A stretch of 26,707 bases of DNA from an uncultured Pelagibacteraceae bacterium (GCA_902554135.1 CACDNJ010000005.1:1-26707), one strand, 5' to 3'. Shown: positions 19,229 to 26,707, numbered from the stretch's first letter. Made by a program: numbers and translations. The notes: a model not told the origin generated them from the letters alone.

Positions 19229-21298
19229 ATGAAAAATAGCGAAAATACCAATTCTGGCAAAAACTACCGTGCAGATTCAATTAAAGTTTTAAAAGGATTA
19301 GATGCTGTTCGTAAGAGACCGGGTATGTATATCGGAGATACAGACGATGGTTCTGGTCTGCATCACATGGTTTTTGAAGTAGTAGATAATTCCATAGATG
19401 AAGCAATAGTTGGTTTTTGTAAAAATATAACTGTTACTATGCATAAGAACAATTCTGTGACAGTCGAGGATGATGGAAGAGGTATACCGGTAGACATACA
19501 TAAAGGAGAAAAAAAATCAGCAGCAGAAGTTATAATGACCCAACTGCACGCAGGTGGTAAATTTGATCATGATTCCTACAAAGTTTCTGGAGGACTACAT
19601 GGCGTTGGTGTGTCAGTTGTTAATGCTTTATCAGAAAAATTAGATCTAACTATATTTAGAGATGATAAAGAATATTTTGTATCTTTCTCAAACGGAAAAA
19701 CAAAAAGTCCAATTAAATTTACAAAAAAAACTAAAAAATCTGGTACAAAAATTAACTTTCTTCCTTCAAAAGACATTTTTTCATCTATCAAGTTTAGTGC
19801 AGCAACTTTACAAAAAAAAATGAGGGAATTGGCCTTTTTAAACAAGGGTTTATCAATTAATTTGATAGATGAGACTCACGCAAAAACAAAAACTTACGAA
19901 AATAAATATGATGGAGGAATCAGTGAATTCGTTACGTTTTTGGATCAAAAAAAATCTATTTTAATCAACAAAAATGAAAAGGCGGTTTTTAAAAAACCAC
20001 TTTATCTAAAAGGAGAAAAATCCAATGTAGTAGTGGAGTGTTCTTTAGAATGGAATGCTGGATTTTCAGAAGAGGTATTGGCTTTTACCAACAACATCCA
20101 CCAGAAAGATGGAGGAACACATTTATTGGGTTTTAGGAGCTCCTTGACAAGAATAATTAATAAATATGCTTCTGAAAAGAATTTAACCAAAAAAAATAAA
20201 GTAACCATAAGTGGCGAGGATATAAAAGAAGGACTAACGGCAATTTTATCAATTAAAATGCCAGATCCAAAATTTTCATCTCAAACCAAAGACAAATTGG
20301 TTTCATCAGAAATAAGAAATATTGTTGAGTCCATAGTAGGTGATAAAATTTCAGTTTGGTTTGATCAAAATCCTTCAGTTTTAAGATCAGTTTTGGATAA
20401 AGTTTTACAAGCTGCAATAGCCAGAGATCTTGCAAGAAAAGCTAGGGACAGTGTTAGAAGAAAGGGGACCTTAGAATTATCTGGTTTGCCCGGAAAGTTA
20501 GCTGACTGCCAAATTTCTACAATGGAAGGTACAGAACTTTTTATTGTTGAGGGGGATTCAGCAGGAGGTTCTGCTAAACAAGGAAGAAAAAGAGAATTTC
20601 AGGCTGTTCTTCCATTAAGAGGAAAAATTTTAAATACATATGTTAATGAAACTAAAAAAATTAATGGAGCTAACGGTGCCCATGAAACCAAAACATTGTC
20701 TAAGATGATGTCGTCAAATGAAATAGTTACATTAATTAATGCATTAGGGACCGGTTCTAAGGATTTTAATATAGAGAATTTGAGATATGAGAAAATTATT
20801 ATTATGACAGATGCCGATGTAGATGGGTCACATATAAGAACTTTGTTACTTACTTTTTTTAACAATCGACCATTTAACCAGCTAATTGAAAAAGGTCACT
20901 TATATTTGGCGCAACCTCCTCTTTTCAAGGTAACCAAGGGTACAAAGAGTACATATATAAAAAACGAAAAAGATCTGGAAAAATATATTTTAAAATCATC
21001 TGATAATGGTGCTAAGAAATTAAAAAAAGCTGACCTAGAAAAATTTATTAGTGATCAAAAACAAAAATTAAACATACAAAGATTTAAAGGTTTAGGAGAA
21101 ATGAACCCCGAAGAATTATGGCAGACCACATTAAATCCTGAAAATAGAACTTTGTTAAAAGTTCAATATTCAAAAGAGACTAGAGAAAAATCAAAAGAAG
21201 ATCAAAATATTATTAAGATACTTATGGGAGATGATGTGGCTCCAAGAAAAGATTTTATTACCAGCAAAGCCCTTGAAGTTGAAAATTTAGATATCTAG
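19229..21298 (+). CDS. gyrB: DNA gyrase subunit B
   Basis: GyrB is the ATPase subunit of the gyrase that supercoils DNA. The 689-residue protein has the GHKL ATPase domain (VRKRPGMYIGD, EVVDNSIDEA, DDGRGIPV, GGLHGVGVSVVNALS), the transducer domain, and the TOPRIM domain with EGDSAGGSAKQGR, PLRGKILN and DADVDGSHIRTLLLTFF. The tail includes QRFKGLGEMNPEELW. DSH rather than DAH in TOPRIM and the dnaA-dnaN neighbourhood favour GyrB over ParE. Only about 72 residues separate LLLTFF from the QRFKGLGEMN motif, so the large insertion found in many Gram-negative GyrB proteins (about 800 residues long) is missing. regB follows after 4 nt. Confidence 0.95.
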   Translation: MKNSENTNSGKNYRADSIKVLKGLDAVRKRPGMYIGDTDDGSGLHHMVFEVVDNSIDEAIVGFCKNITVTMHKNNSVTVEDDGRGIPVDIHKGEKKSAAEVIMTQLHAGGKFDHDSYKVSGGLHGVGVSVVNALSEKLDLTIFRDDKEYFVSFSNGKTKSPIKFTKKTKKSGTKINFLPSKDIFSSIKFSAATLQKKMRELAFLNKGLSINLIDETHAKTKTYENKYDGGISEFVTFLDQKKSILINKNEKAVFKKPLYLKGEKSNVVVECSLEWNAGFSEEVLAFTNNIHQKDGGTHLLGFRSSLTRIINKYASEKNLTKKNKVTISGEDIKEGLTAILSIKMPDPKFSSQTKDKLVSSEIRNIVESIVGDKISVWFDQNPSVLRSVLDKVLQAAIARDLARKARDSVRRKGTLELSGLPGKLADCQISTMEGTELFIVEGDSAGGSAKQGRKREFQAVLPLRGKILNTYVNETKKINGANGAHETKTLSKMMSSNEIVTLINALGTGSKDFNIENLRYEKIIIMTDADVDGSHIRTLLLTFFNNRPFNQLIEKGHLYLAQPPLFKVTKGTKSTYIKNEKDLEKYILKSSDNGAKKLKKADLEKFISDQKQKLNIQRFKGLGEMNPEELWQTTLNPENRTLLKVQYSKETREKSKEDQNIIKILMGDDVAPRKDFITSKALEVENLDI

Positions 21299-21302
21299 TT
21301 TA

Positions 21303-22583
21303 ATGAATTTATCCAACCTCTTCAAATCCGAAGAGAACTTGCAGTTAGAAAAAAAAACTTTAGTTTTTTTAAGATGGATTGCAATTATTGGTCAATTAAT
21401 TACAATATATACAGTTCACTTTATTTTTAATTTTAAACTTCCCCTTCTTTATTGTTCGTTAATAATTTTTTTTGGTGCAATAACTAATATTTATTTAAAT
21501 TTTTGGTTTAAAAAAAATGAATTGAGCACTTTAGACTCAACATTTTTTTTATTTTATGATCTTTTCCAACTAAGTTTTTTATTATTTTTAACTGGCGGGA
21601 TAAAGAATCCTTTTGTAATTTTTTTGATTGTGCCCTCAATAATTTCTTCTACACTTCTAACTTTAAAAAATACCTTAATACTAGCATCTTCTACAGCAAT
21701 GTTTTTGTTATTGATTACATTTTATCATTTACCGTTACCTCATCCTGGCAATCTCCATTTTCATGTACCAGATTACTATTTATATTCAGTACCAATTGCA
21801 GTGTTTATTGTTCTTATTTTTTTAAGTTACTTTGGTGCCAGATTTGGATTTGAAACAAGAAAAAAAGCAGAAGCCCTAAAAGAGCTAGAATTAGTGCTCG
21901 CAAAAGAACATGAATTAGAATCTATAGGATTACAAGCAGCTGCAGCGGTTCACTCTCTTGGCACGCCACTTTCAACAATAACAGTGATTGCAAAAGAACT
22001 AAAAAAAGAAATTTCTAAAAATCCAAAATATTTAAAGGATGTTGAGTTATTATTGAGCCAAGCTAAAAGATGCAGCGAAATACTTAAAAAGATATCACAG
22101 GCTCAAATTGAGGATGACAAATTTGTTAGCGAAGTTACTATAAAAAACTTACTCGTTGAAATCACAAGATCATTTGAAGAAATATCAGAAAAAAAAATTA
22201 CTTTAAATTTAGATAAAGCAAAAAAAGAAATATTAATGGATAGATCGGTAGAAATAACTTATGGAATTCGTAACTTTATTGGAAATGCAGTAAAATTTTC
22301 AAAAAGCAATGTAAAGGTGAGTTTAGATTCGGATTCGAATCAAGTTAAAATTAGTATTTCCGATGATGGCCCTGGTTTTCCCGAGGATGTTTCTAGAAAA
22401 ATTGGCCAACCTTATATTGCAACCAGATCAGAGAATTTAGGCTCAAAAGCTGGTTTGGGATTGGGAACTTTTATAGGGAAAACTCTTCTTGAAAGGAAAA
22501 AAGCAAGTTTAAGTTTCACAAATTTAGAAAAAAGAGGTGCTCTAGTTACAATAACTTGGAAGACCTCTGATATTATAATTTGA
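21303..22583 (+). CDS. regB: Redox-sensing histidine kinase RegB/ActS/PrrB family
   Basis: RegB senses the redox state of the respiratory chain and phosphorylates RegA. The 426-residue protein has about six membrane helices (residues 20-180) and the RegB quinone-site motif GGIKNPF (98-104). The dimerisation/phosphotransfer region contains H217 in AAAAVHSLGTPLSTI. The ATPase domain has an N-box (RNFIGNAVKFS), DDGPGF and GLGLGTF. C257 lies exactly 40 residues after H217, the spacing of the redox-active cysteine to the histidine in the R. capsulatus enzyme. The residue after H217 is serine, not the usual glutamate. The gene begins 4 nt after gyrB, and its 3' end overlaps the convergent ureohydrolase gene by 11 bp. 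RegA lies 3.2 kb downstream. Confidence 0.9.
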   Translation: MNLSNLFKSEENLQLEKKTLVFLRWIAIIGQLITIYTVHFIFNFKLPLLYCSLIIFFGAITNIYLNFWFKKNELSTLDSTFFLFYDLFQLSFLLFLTGGIKNPFVIFLIVPSIISSTLLTLKNTLILASSTAMFLLLITFYHLPLPHPGNLHFHVPDYYLYSVPIAVFIVLIFLSYFGARFGFETRKKAEALKELELVLAKEHELESIGLQAAAAVHSLGTPLSTITVIAKELKKEISKNPKYLKDVELLLSQAKRCSEILKKISQAQIEDDKFVSEVTIKNLLVEITRSFEEISEKKITLNLDKAKKEILMDRSVEITYGIRNFIGNAVKFSKSNVKVSLDSDSNQVKISISDDGPGFPEDVSRKIGQPYIATRSENLGSKAGLGLGTFIGKTLLERKKASLSFTNLEKRGALVTITWKTSDIII

Positions 22584-23457
22584 AGTTTATAAATTTATAA
22601 GAAAGAATTTTATAAGCTAATTTTGCTACTAAAAAATTATAACCTGAAAATCCTTTTATAGGCGACAGTTCATTTATATCTGCACCAACTATTTTGGAAT
22701 ACTTGGATGCAATTTTTATAATTTTTATTGTTTCATCCCAAAAAAGACCTCCAGGTTCTGGAGTTCCAGTTGCCGGCATTAAACTTGCATCAAAACCATC
22801 AACGTCAAAGGTAATATAAACATTTTTATTTTTTATTAATTTTTTAAAAATATTTAAATTCCAATTTTTTTTGTCTTTTGCCCAAAAAATACTTATTCTC
22901 TTTTTATTTTTTTTTAAATAAACTACTTCACTGCTTGATATATTTCTTATACCAAAAGATACTATGTTGACATTCTTATAGTCCAAGCACCTTCTAATTG
23001 CAGATGCATGAGAAAATTTATTTCCATTGTAGCTTTGTCTTAGGTCTGCATGAGCATCAAAATGTAGCAAACAAAGCTTATCAAACTTTTTTACAAAAGG
23101 CACAATACAGCCTGGTGTTATCGAGTGTTCACCTCCAAGAACCATAGGAAAAATATTTTTTTTTAATAGAGTTTCGTTAATTTTAGAGACCTGATTTAAT
23201 GCGTCTCTCATTTTTTTTTTAATCGGAAAAGGTTTTAAGGTTTTGATTCCAATTTTTTTATACGGTTCACAACCCAAATCTTCATCAAACAACTCAACCT
23301 GATGAGAAGCTTTGATGATCTCTTTGGGACCATTTCTTGTCCCGCTTCCATAGCTTACAGTTTTTTCCAATCCAAAAGGAACAACAACAGCTTTTTCTTT
23401 TATATTGAATTTATTTTCAATTCCCAAAAAACCTTGTTTATTAGATAGATAATTCAA
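22573..23457 (-). CDS. Ureohydrolase (agmatinase/arginase family)
   Basis: This 294-residue binuclear-manganese ureohydrolase cleaves a guanidino compound to urea plus an amine. The metal ligands are all present: H111 (GGEHS), D134, H136 and D138 (FDAHAD), and D218 and D220 (FDVDGFD). The N-terminal VSYGSGTRNGP and GTPEPGG segments resemble the agmatinase (SpeB) branch. No arginine decarboxylase is in the operon, however, so arginase activity feeding ornithine to the neighbouring decarboxylase is also possible. The start is TTG 23457, 3 nt after the upstream stop; no in-frame ATG occurs before the conserved region. It is the last gene of the polyamine operon. Confidence 0.85.
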   Translation of the reverse strand: MNYLSNKQGFLGIENKFNIKEKAVVVPFGLEKTVSYGSGTRNGPKEIIKASHQVELFDEDLGCEPYKKIGIKTLKPFPIKKKMRDALNQVSKINETLLKKNIFPMVLGGEHSITPGCIVPFVKKFDKLCLLHFDAHADLRQSYNGNKFSHASAIRRCLDYKNVNIVSFGIRNISSSEVVYLKKNKKRISIFWAKDKKNWNLNIFKKLIKNKNVYITFDVDGFDASLMPATGTPEPGGLFWDETIKIIKIASKYSKIVGADINELSPIKGFSGYNFLVAKLAYKILSYKFINFKL

Positions 23458-23460
23458 TTT

Positions 23461-24507
23461 TTATCCGAATAGATTTGAAAAATTTTTTCTTTCTCTATTT
23501 TGCCAAAATTTACGATGATAAGCATCACTTGCAATTAAAGGCAAAATACTTGTAGCTTCAGCAAAAACCATTTGTTCTTTAGAGGTATCAACCTTCCCCC
23601 ATGAGCTTGCTTCTTTTAAAGTGGAACTACTACACGCACCATCTCTTGTGTCCGCGACAGTTATCTGTATAGCGTATTTATGCATATCAACTGTTTTTCC
23701 TAAAAGTTCTGCACAAACTACCGTGTCCTGGACAAAATTTTTAGGAACCCCACCACCAACCATTAACAATCCAGAAGCCTTTGATTTTAGTTTAATTTCC
23801 GTCAATTCCCTGAATTCTCTTATAGAATCTATTGTAATATGCTTATTAGGGTTTTGCTCTTGGTGCATTACTAAACCAAAGCCTGCAGAACTATCGGTAA
23901 AGGCTGGACAAAATATTGGTACATTGTGATCATAAGCAACTTCAATCAAAGAATCTTTTTTCTTTGCATTTTTTTTTAAATACTTGCCAATCTCTTTGAT
24001 AAATTCTCTAGAAGTATAGGCTTTAGGTTTCAACTTGTTGGCTATTTCACATATGGTTTTGTCACAAGCTTGCAGCTGTTCTTCATCAATATAAGTATCG
24101 TATATTCTGTCTATATAATTTTCTCTTAAAACTTTGTCATCTTGAAATTGGCTGCCCTGATAGTGTTTAAATCCTAGGGCTTCAAAGAAATCCATATCAA
24201 TTATTGACGCTCCGGTAGCTACTATAGCATCTACCATATTATATTTAACCAGATCAGAATATAGTTTCATACATCCTGCAGCAGAAGTTGAACCAGCAAT
24301 TGTCAAAAAAATTGCACAGTTTTTATCTTTTATCATATCATTATAAATCTCAGCTGCATTTGCAGTGTCCCTTGATGTAAAGGACATTTTTTTCATAGAT
24401 TCAATAATTTTGCGAGAATCAAAAGATGTTATATCTATATGTTCTACTTCTGACTTTAATAGGGATTTTTTATTATGTCCTATAGTTGGACCGTTTTTTT
24501 TATTCAT
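23461..24507 (-). CDS. Deoxyhypusine-synthase-like protein, probable polyamine (homospermidine) synthase
   Basis: The 348-residue protein belongs to the deoxyhypusine synthase fold family, which transfers an aminobutyl group via NAD and an enzyme lysine. Visible family features are SGSTSAAG-like AGSTSAAG (71-78), VATGASIIDMDF (96-107), FTDSSAGFG (203-211), the LMVGGGVPKNF loop (248-258), and W303-G-K305, which aligns with the Trp and catalytic Lys of the human enzyme. Bacteria have no eIF5A, so protein deoxyhypusination is unlikely. Placement between ornithine decarboxylase and a ureohydrolase points to a small-molecule acceptor, with putrescine giving homospermidine the best guess. The ATG overlaps the decarboxylase stop by 1 bp (TAATG). 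Confidence 0.85.
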   Translation of the reverse strand: MNKKNGPTIGHNKKSLLKSEVEHIDITSFDSRKIIESMKKMSFTSRDTANAAEIYNDMIKDKNCAIFLTIAGSTSAAGCMKLYSDLVKYNMVDAIVATGASIIDMDFFEALGFKHYQGSQFQDDKVLRENYIDRIYDTYIDEEQLQACDKTICEIANKLKPKAYTSREFIKEIGKYLKKNAKKKDSLIEVAYDHNVPIFCPAFTDSSAGFGLVMHQEQNPNKHITIDSIREFRELTEIKLKSKASGLLMVGGGVPKNFVQDTVVCAELLGKTVDMHKYAIQITVADTRDGACSSSTLKEASSWGKVDTSKEQMVFAEATSILPLIASDAYHRKFWQNRERKNFSNLFG

Positions 24508-25685
24508 TACGCAACCAAGTAATCAAACTTATCTTTCCGATCGTACATTGAAAGAATAGGTTTGTCATCTACTTGATAGATGCCATCTGAATAAAAGCCA
24601 TTAAACTTTGTTCTAAATGTAGTTCCGTACGCCCCAAGTTGTCCAATTTCTATGTAATCCCCCTCTTTGATATTATTCGGTAGCAAGAAAGGTCCTTTCA
24701 TATAATCTAAACTATCACAAGTTGGACCATAAAAATTAAAAGCGGTGAGTTTTTTGGAAACAACCCTTCCATTTGTTATCATTTTTGTAGGTAAGACAAA
24801 ATTCGGTACTCCTGCATCAAATAAAGAACCATAGGTTCCATCATTAATATAAAGTTTCTGCTTTTTCTTTAATAGAACTTTTACAATAGTAGAACCAGAT
24901 TCTGCCACAAGTGCTCTACCTGGTTCACAAAATATTTCTGGCATTTTTTCCAATTTTAAGTTTTTTAGAGATTTTTTAATTTCCTCTAAATAGTTTTCTA
25001 AAGGCTCAGGAGTTAAATCTGGATATATAGCTGGAAATCCTCCACCCACATTAATTACATCCGGCACAATTTTTGTTTTTTTAATTATTTTGCCAATTTC
25101 AGCTATTCCTTTTGAAAAGGAAATTTTATGCATACATTGCGATCCTACATGAAAACTCAGACCAACCTTTTTACTATGCTCTTTACACAACCTCAGTAAA
25201 CCCAGGGCTTCACTTGGTGAAGCACCAAATTTTCTAGACAAATCAATCTCAGCATGTTCGTTTGAAATACTTACTCTTACATATAAATTTAAATCTTTTG
25301 CATTGTTTGTAGATTCAAGAATTTTAAGCAACTCATCTTTGGTATCCAAAGCAAAGTCTTTAACATTGTATTGATAGTATGCTTCTTTAATACTTTCTCT
25401 GCTCTTTATAGTATGCATGAAATATACTTTAGCCTTACTGTCGATTTTTCTCACTAATTTTACTTCATTGATTGAAGCAACGTCAAAATTTTTAATTCCA
25501 TTATCAATAATGATTTTAATTATTCTTTCATCGGGATTAGTCTTTACAGCGTAAAGAACTTTTCCTGGAAAGTTATTTTTAAAAAACTCTACGGATTTTT
25601 TAACCGAATTGGGCCTAATACAATAGACCGGGTTTTCAGGCTCTAAAGTGTTAACTAAATCGTTAACGTTACTAAATTTTTGCAT
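24507..25685 (-). CDS. Ornithine (lysine/ornithine) decarboxylase, alanine racemase fold
   Basis: This PLP enzyme decarboxylates ornithine to putrescine, with possible activity on lysine. The 392-residue protein has K48 in YAVKTNP (Schiff base to PLP), HVGSQ (179-183), the phosphate-binding GGG (214-216), EPGR (254-257), and C323 in GPTCDSLD, the catalytic cysteine contributed across the dimer. These are marks of the eukaryotic-type, fold III ornithine decarboxylase, not the large bacterial fold I enzymes. It is the first gene of the operon and diverges from regA. A run GGGGG lies 14-18 nt upstream of the ATG (minus strand), too far for a standard ribosome binding site. Confidence 0.92.
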   Translation of the reverse strand: MQKFSNVNDLVNTLEPENPVYCIRPNSVKKSVEFFKNNFPGKVLYAVKTNPDERIIKIIIDNGIKNFDVASINEVKLVRKIDSKAKVYFMHTIKSRESIKEAYYQYNVKDFALDTKDELLKILESTNNAKDLNLYVRVSISNEHAEIDLSRKFGASPSEALGLLRLCKEHSKKVGLSFHVGSQCMHKISFSKGIAEIGKIIKKTKIVPDVINVGGGFPAIYPDLTPEPLENYLEEIKKSLKNLKLEKMPEIFCEPGRALVAESGSTIVKVLLKKKQKLYINDGTYGSLFDAGVPNFVLPTKMITNGRVVSKKLTAFNFYGPTCDSLDYMKGPFLLPNNIKEGDYIEIGQLGAYGTTFRTKFNGFYSDGIYQVDDKPILSMYDRKDKFDYLVA

Positions 25686-25824
25686 CGTGTATGTTTTTCC
25701 CCCGCTGATTACACAACAAAGTTTCTATAAAGTTTCATAAAAATTTAATAAAAAAACCTTATATGTTTTGCATTTAATGGTTTTTGCAATTTATGTAAAG
25801 AAAATAATGCCTTGAAAATTTTTT
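25686..25824. promoter_or_regulatory. Divergent polyamine-operon/regA control region
   Basis: This 139-bp spacer serves two divergent transcripts. It contains AAAGTTTC twice (25718-25725 and 25729-25736), 11 bp apart or about one helical turn, and TTTTGCA twice (25766-25772 and 25782-25788). A CCCCCGCTG patch (25699-25707) stands out in the AT-rich background. On the minus strand, 25738 down to 25709 reads as a 9-codon ORF (MKLYRNFVV, then TAA) ahead of the decarboxylase. I do not recognise a published RNA motif or a clear RegA site, and the promoter positions are unresolved. Confidence 0.45.
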
Positions 25825-26418
25825 ATGGGCCACCATATAGAAGGCATGACAAAGACCAATAAGACATCTACAGGTTTAAAAATATCCGACTTTGAGGACA
25901 GATCTCTTCTTATAGTCGATGACGACGATCCTCTTAGAGACAGGCTATCCAGAGCCATGGAAAGGAAAGGATTTCAGGTAAAAAATGCTAAAACTGTTGA
26001 AAATGCTATCAAATTGGTGAAATCATCACCTCCAAAATTTGCTCTAGTAGACCTAAGATTAGAGGACGGGAATGGTCTGGATGTGGTTCAGGAGATCAAT
26101 AGGGCTAAAAAGGACAGCAGGATAGTGATGCTCACAGGGTACGGAAATCTACCCACAGCCGTTGCTGCTGTGAAGGCTGGAGCCATAGATTATATGGCTA
26201 AGCCAGTAGACGCTGATGATGTCGAATCAGCCCTTTTAGCATCTCCAGATTCAAAGGCTAAACCCCCGGAAAATCCTATGTCAGCAGATAGAGTAAAATG
26301 GGAGCATATACACAGGGTATTCGAGCTTTGCAATAGGAACGTTTCAGAGACCGCAAGGAGGCTTAAAATGCACAGAAGAACTCTCCAAAGGATATTATCA
26401 AAAAGATCCCCAAGCTAA
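25825..26418 (+). CDS. regA: Response regulator RegA/ActR/PrrA
   Basis: RegA is the DNA-binding partner of RegB and controls energy-generating and carbon or nitrogen pathways in response to redox state. The receiver domain shows LLIVDDDDP, the phospho-acceptor D76 (ALVDLRLEDGNG), T104 and K126 (AKPVD). The C-terminal Fis-type helix-turn-helix (about 173-195, ETARRLKMHRRTLQRILSKRSP) is the strongly conserved RegA DNA-binding helix. The first ATG gives 197 residues; the ATG at 25846 gives 190, closer to the usual ~184, and may be the true start. Arginine codons are about half AGG (9 of 17), unlike the AGA-dominated neighbours. Confidence 0.95.
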   Translation: MGHHIEGMTKTNKTSTGLKISDFEDRSLLIVDDDDPLRDRLSRAMERKGFQVKNAKTVENAIKLVKSSPPKFALVDLRLEDGNGLDVVQEINRAKKDSRIVMLTGYGNLPTAVAAVKAGAIDYMAKPVDADDVESALLASPDSKAKPPENPMSADRVKWEHIHRVFELCNRNVSETARRLKMHRRTLQRILSKRSPS

Positions 26419-26423
26419 TACTT

Positions 26424-26707
26424 CTATAGTTTTCTAAATTTTAATACTTTAGGGATGAGCAAGGCTAAAAGCGAAATTTTGAATAGCTCTGCTAAAAGAA
26501 AAGGTTGTGCTCCTAACTTAAACACTGGTTTGTCCCAACCGATTAATGATCCTAGCCAAATTAATCCTAAAAGGTATATGAAACTTACTGAGAATAGTAA
26601 TTTTGCAAAATTTTTAAAGAAATTATTATCAAAGGTAAAAAATCCAGTTAAGTAAACTGCTGCTAAAAAACCGATTAAATATCCCATAGTTGGTCCAGTG
26701 AAATAAA
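26424..26707 (-). CDS. bioY: Biotin transporter BioY, C-terminal part (runs off the right edge)
   Basis: Reading the minus strand in from the window edge gives YFTGPTMGYLIGF, which matches the BioY motif GPTxGYLxGF. Two hydrophobic membrane segments follow, then a final helix with PFLLAELFKISLLALLIPKVL. BioY is the substrate-binding membrane component of the biotin ECF transporter. The frame stays open to the window edge, so the methionine at 26687 lies inside the protein and is not its start. The gene is convergent with regA, 5 bp away. The 5' part is missing here only because the window ends. Confidence 0.85.
   Translation of the reverse strand, partial: YFTGPTMGYLIGFLAAVYLTGFFTFDNNFFKNFAKLLFSVSFIYLLGLIWLGSLIGWDKPVFKLGAQPFLLAELFKISLLALLIPKVLKFRKL

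Noticed and set aside
26455..26655. Plus-strand 66-codon frame at the right edge
   Set aside because: Antisense to bioY, whose GPTxGYLxGF motif fixes the coding strand.

Overview
The window comes from a very AT-rich, streamlined alphaproteobacterium, most likely of the SAR11/Pelagibacterales type. This placement rests on gene content and style: AGA-dominated arginine codons, almost no spacing between genes, few Shine-Dalgarno sequences, a RegB/RegA pair and the FabA-FabB-FabI set. No search was run, so it is an inference. I see no mobile element, CRISPR array, tRNA or rRNA.

Layout. (1) Positions 21-6479, plus strand: nusA-infB-rbfA-rpsO-pnp, a transcription/translation/RNA decay operon in which truB is missing from its usual place. 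(2) Positions 6476-8978, minus strand: fabA-fabB-fabI, an unsaturated fatty acid synthesis operon whose last stop codon overlaps the pnp stop. (3) Positions 9063-11276, plus strand: katG, a catalase-peroxidase with unusual arginine codon use, divergent from fabA across an 84-bp spacer that carries a palindrome. (4) Positions 11284-15998, minus strand: ubiE-ubiB-coaBC-moeB/thiF-like-SH3 protein, serving quinone and cofactor synthesis. (5) Positions 16054-21298, plus strand: rpsT, then an extremely AT-rich 272-bp spacer with a 29-bp direct repeat, then dnaA-dnaN-gyrB without recF. (6) regB (21303-22583, plus) follows gyrB by 4 nt. (7) Positions 22573-25685, minus strand: a three-gene polyamine operon (ornithine decarboxylase, deoxyhypusine-synthase-like protein, ureohydrolase). 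(8) regA (plus), divergent from the polyamine operon. (9) The 3' part of bioY at the right edge.

The most interesting region is 21303-26418. The redox sensor kinase RegB and its regulator RegA are separated by an opposite-strand operon that could turn arginine or ornithine into putrescine and then into a homospermidine-type polyamine, using a deoxyhypusine-synthase fold in a bacterium. RegB keeps its quinone-site motif and redox cysteine, but the acidic residue after the phospho-accepting histidine is a serine. The ODC/regA spacer holds phased direct repeats and a possible 9-codon leader ORF. The second point of note is katG, since cultured Pelagibacter are generally described as lacking catalase-peroxidase.
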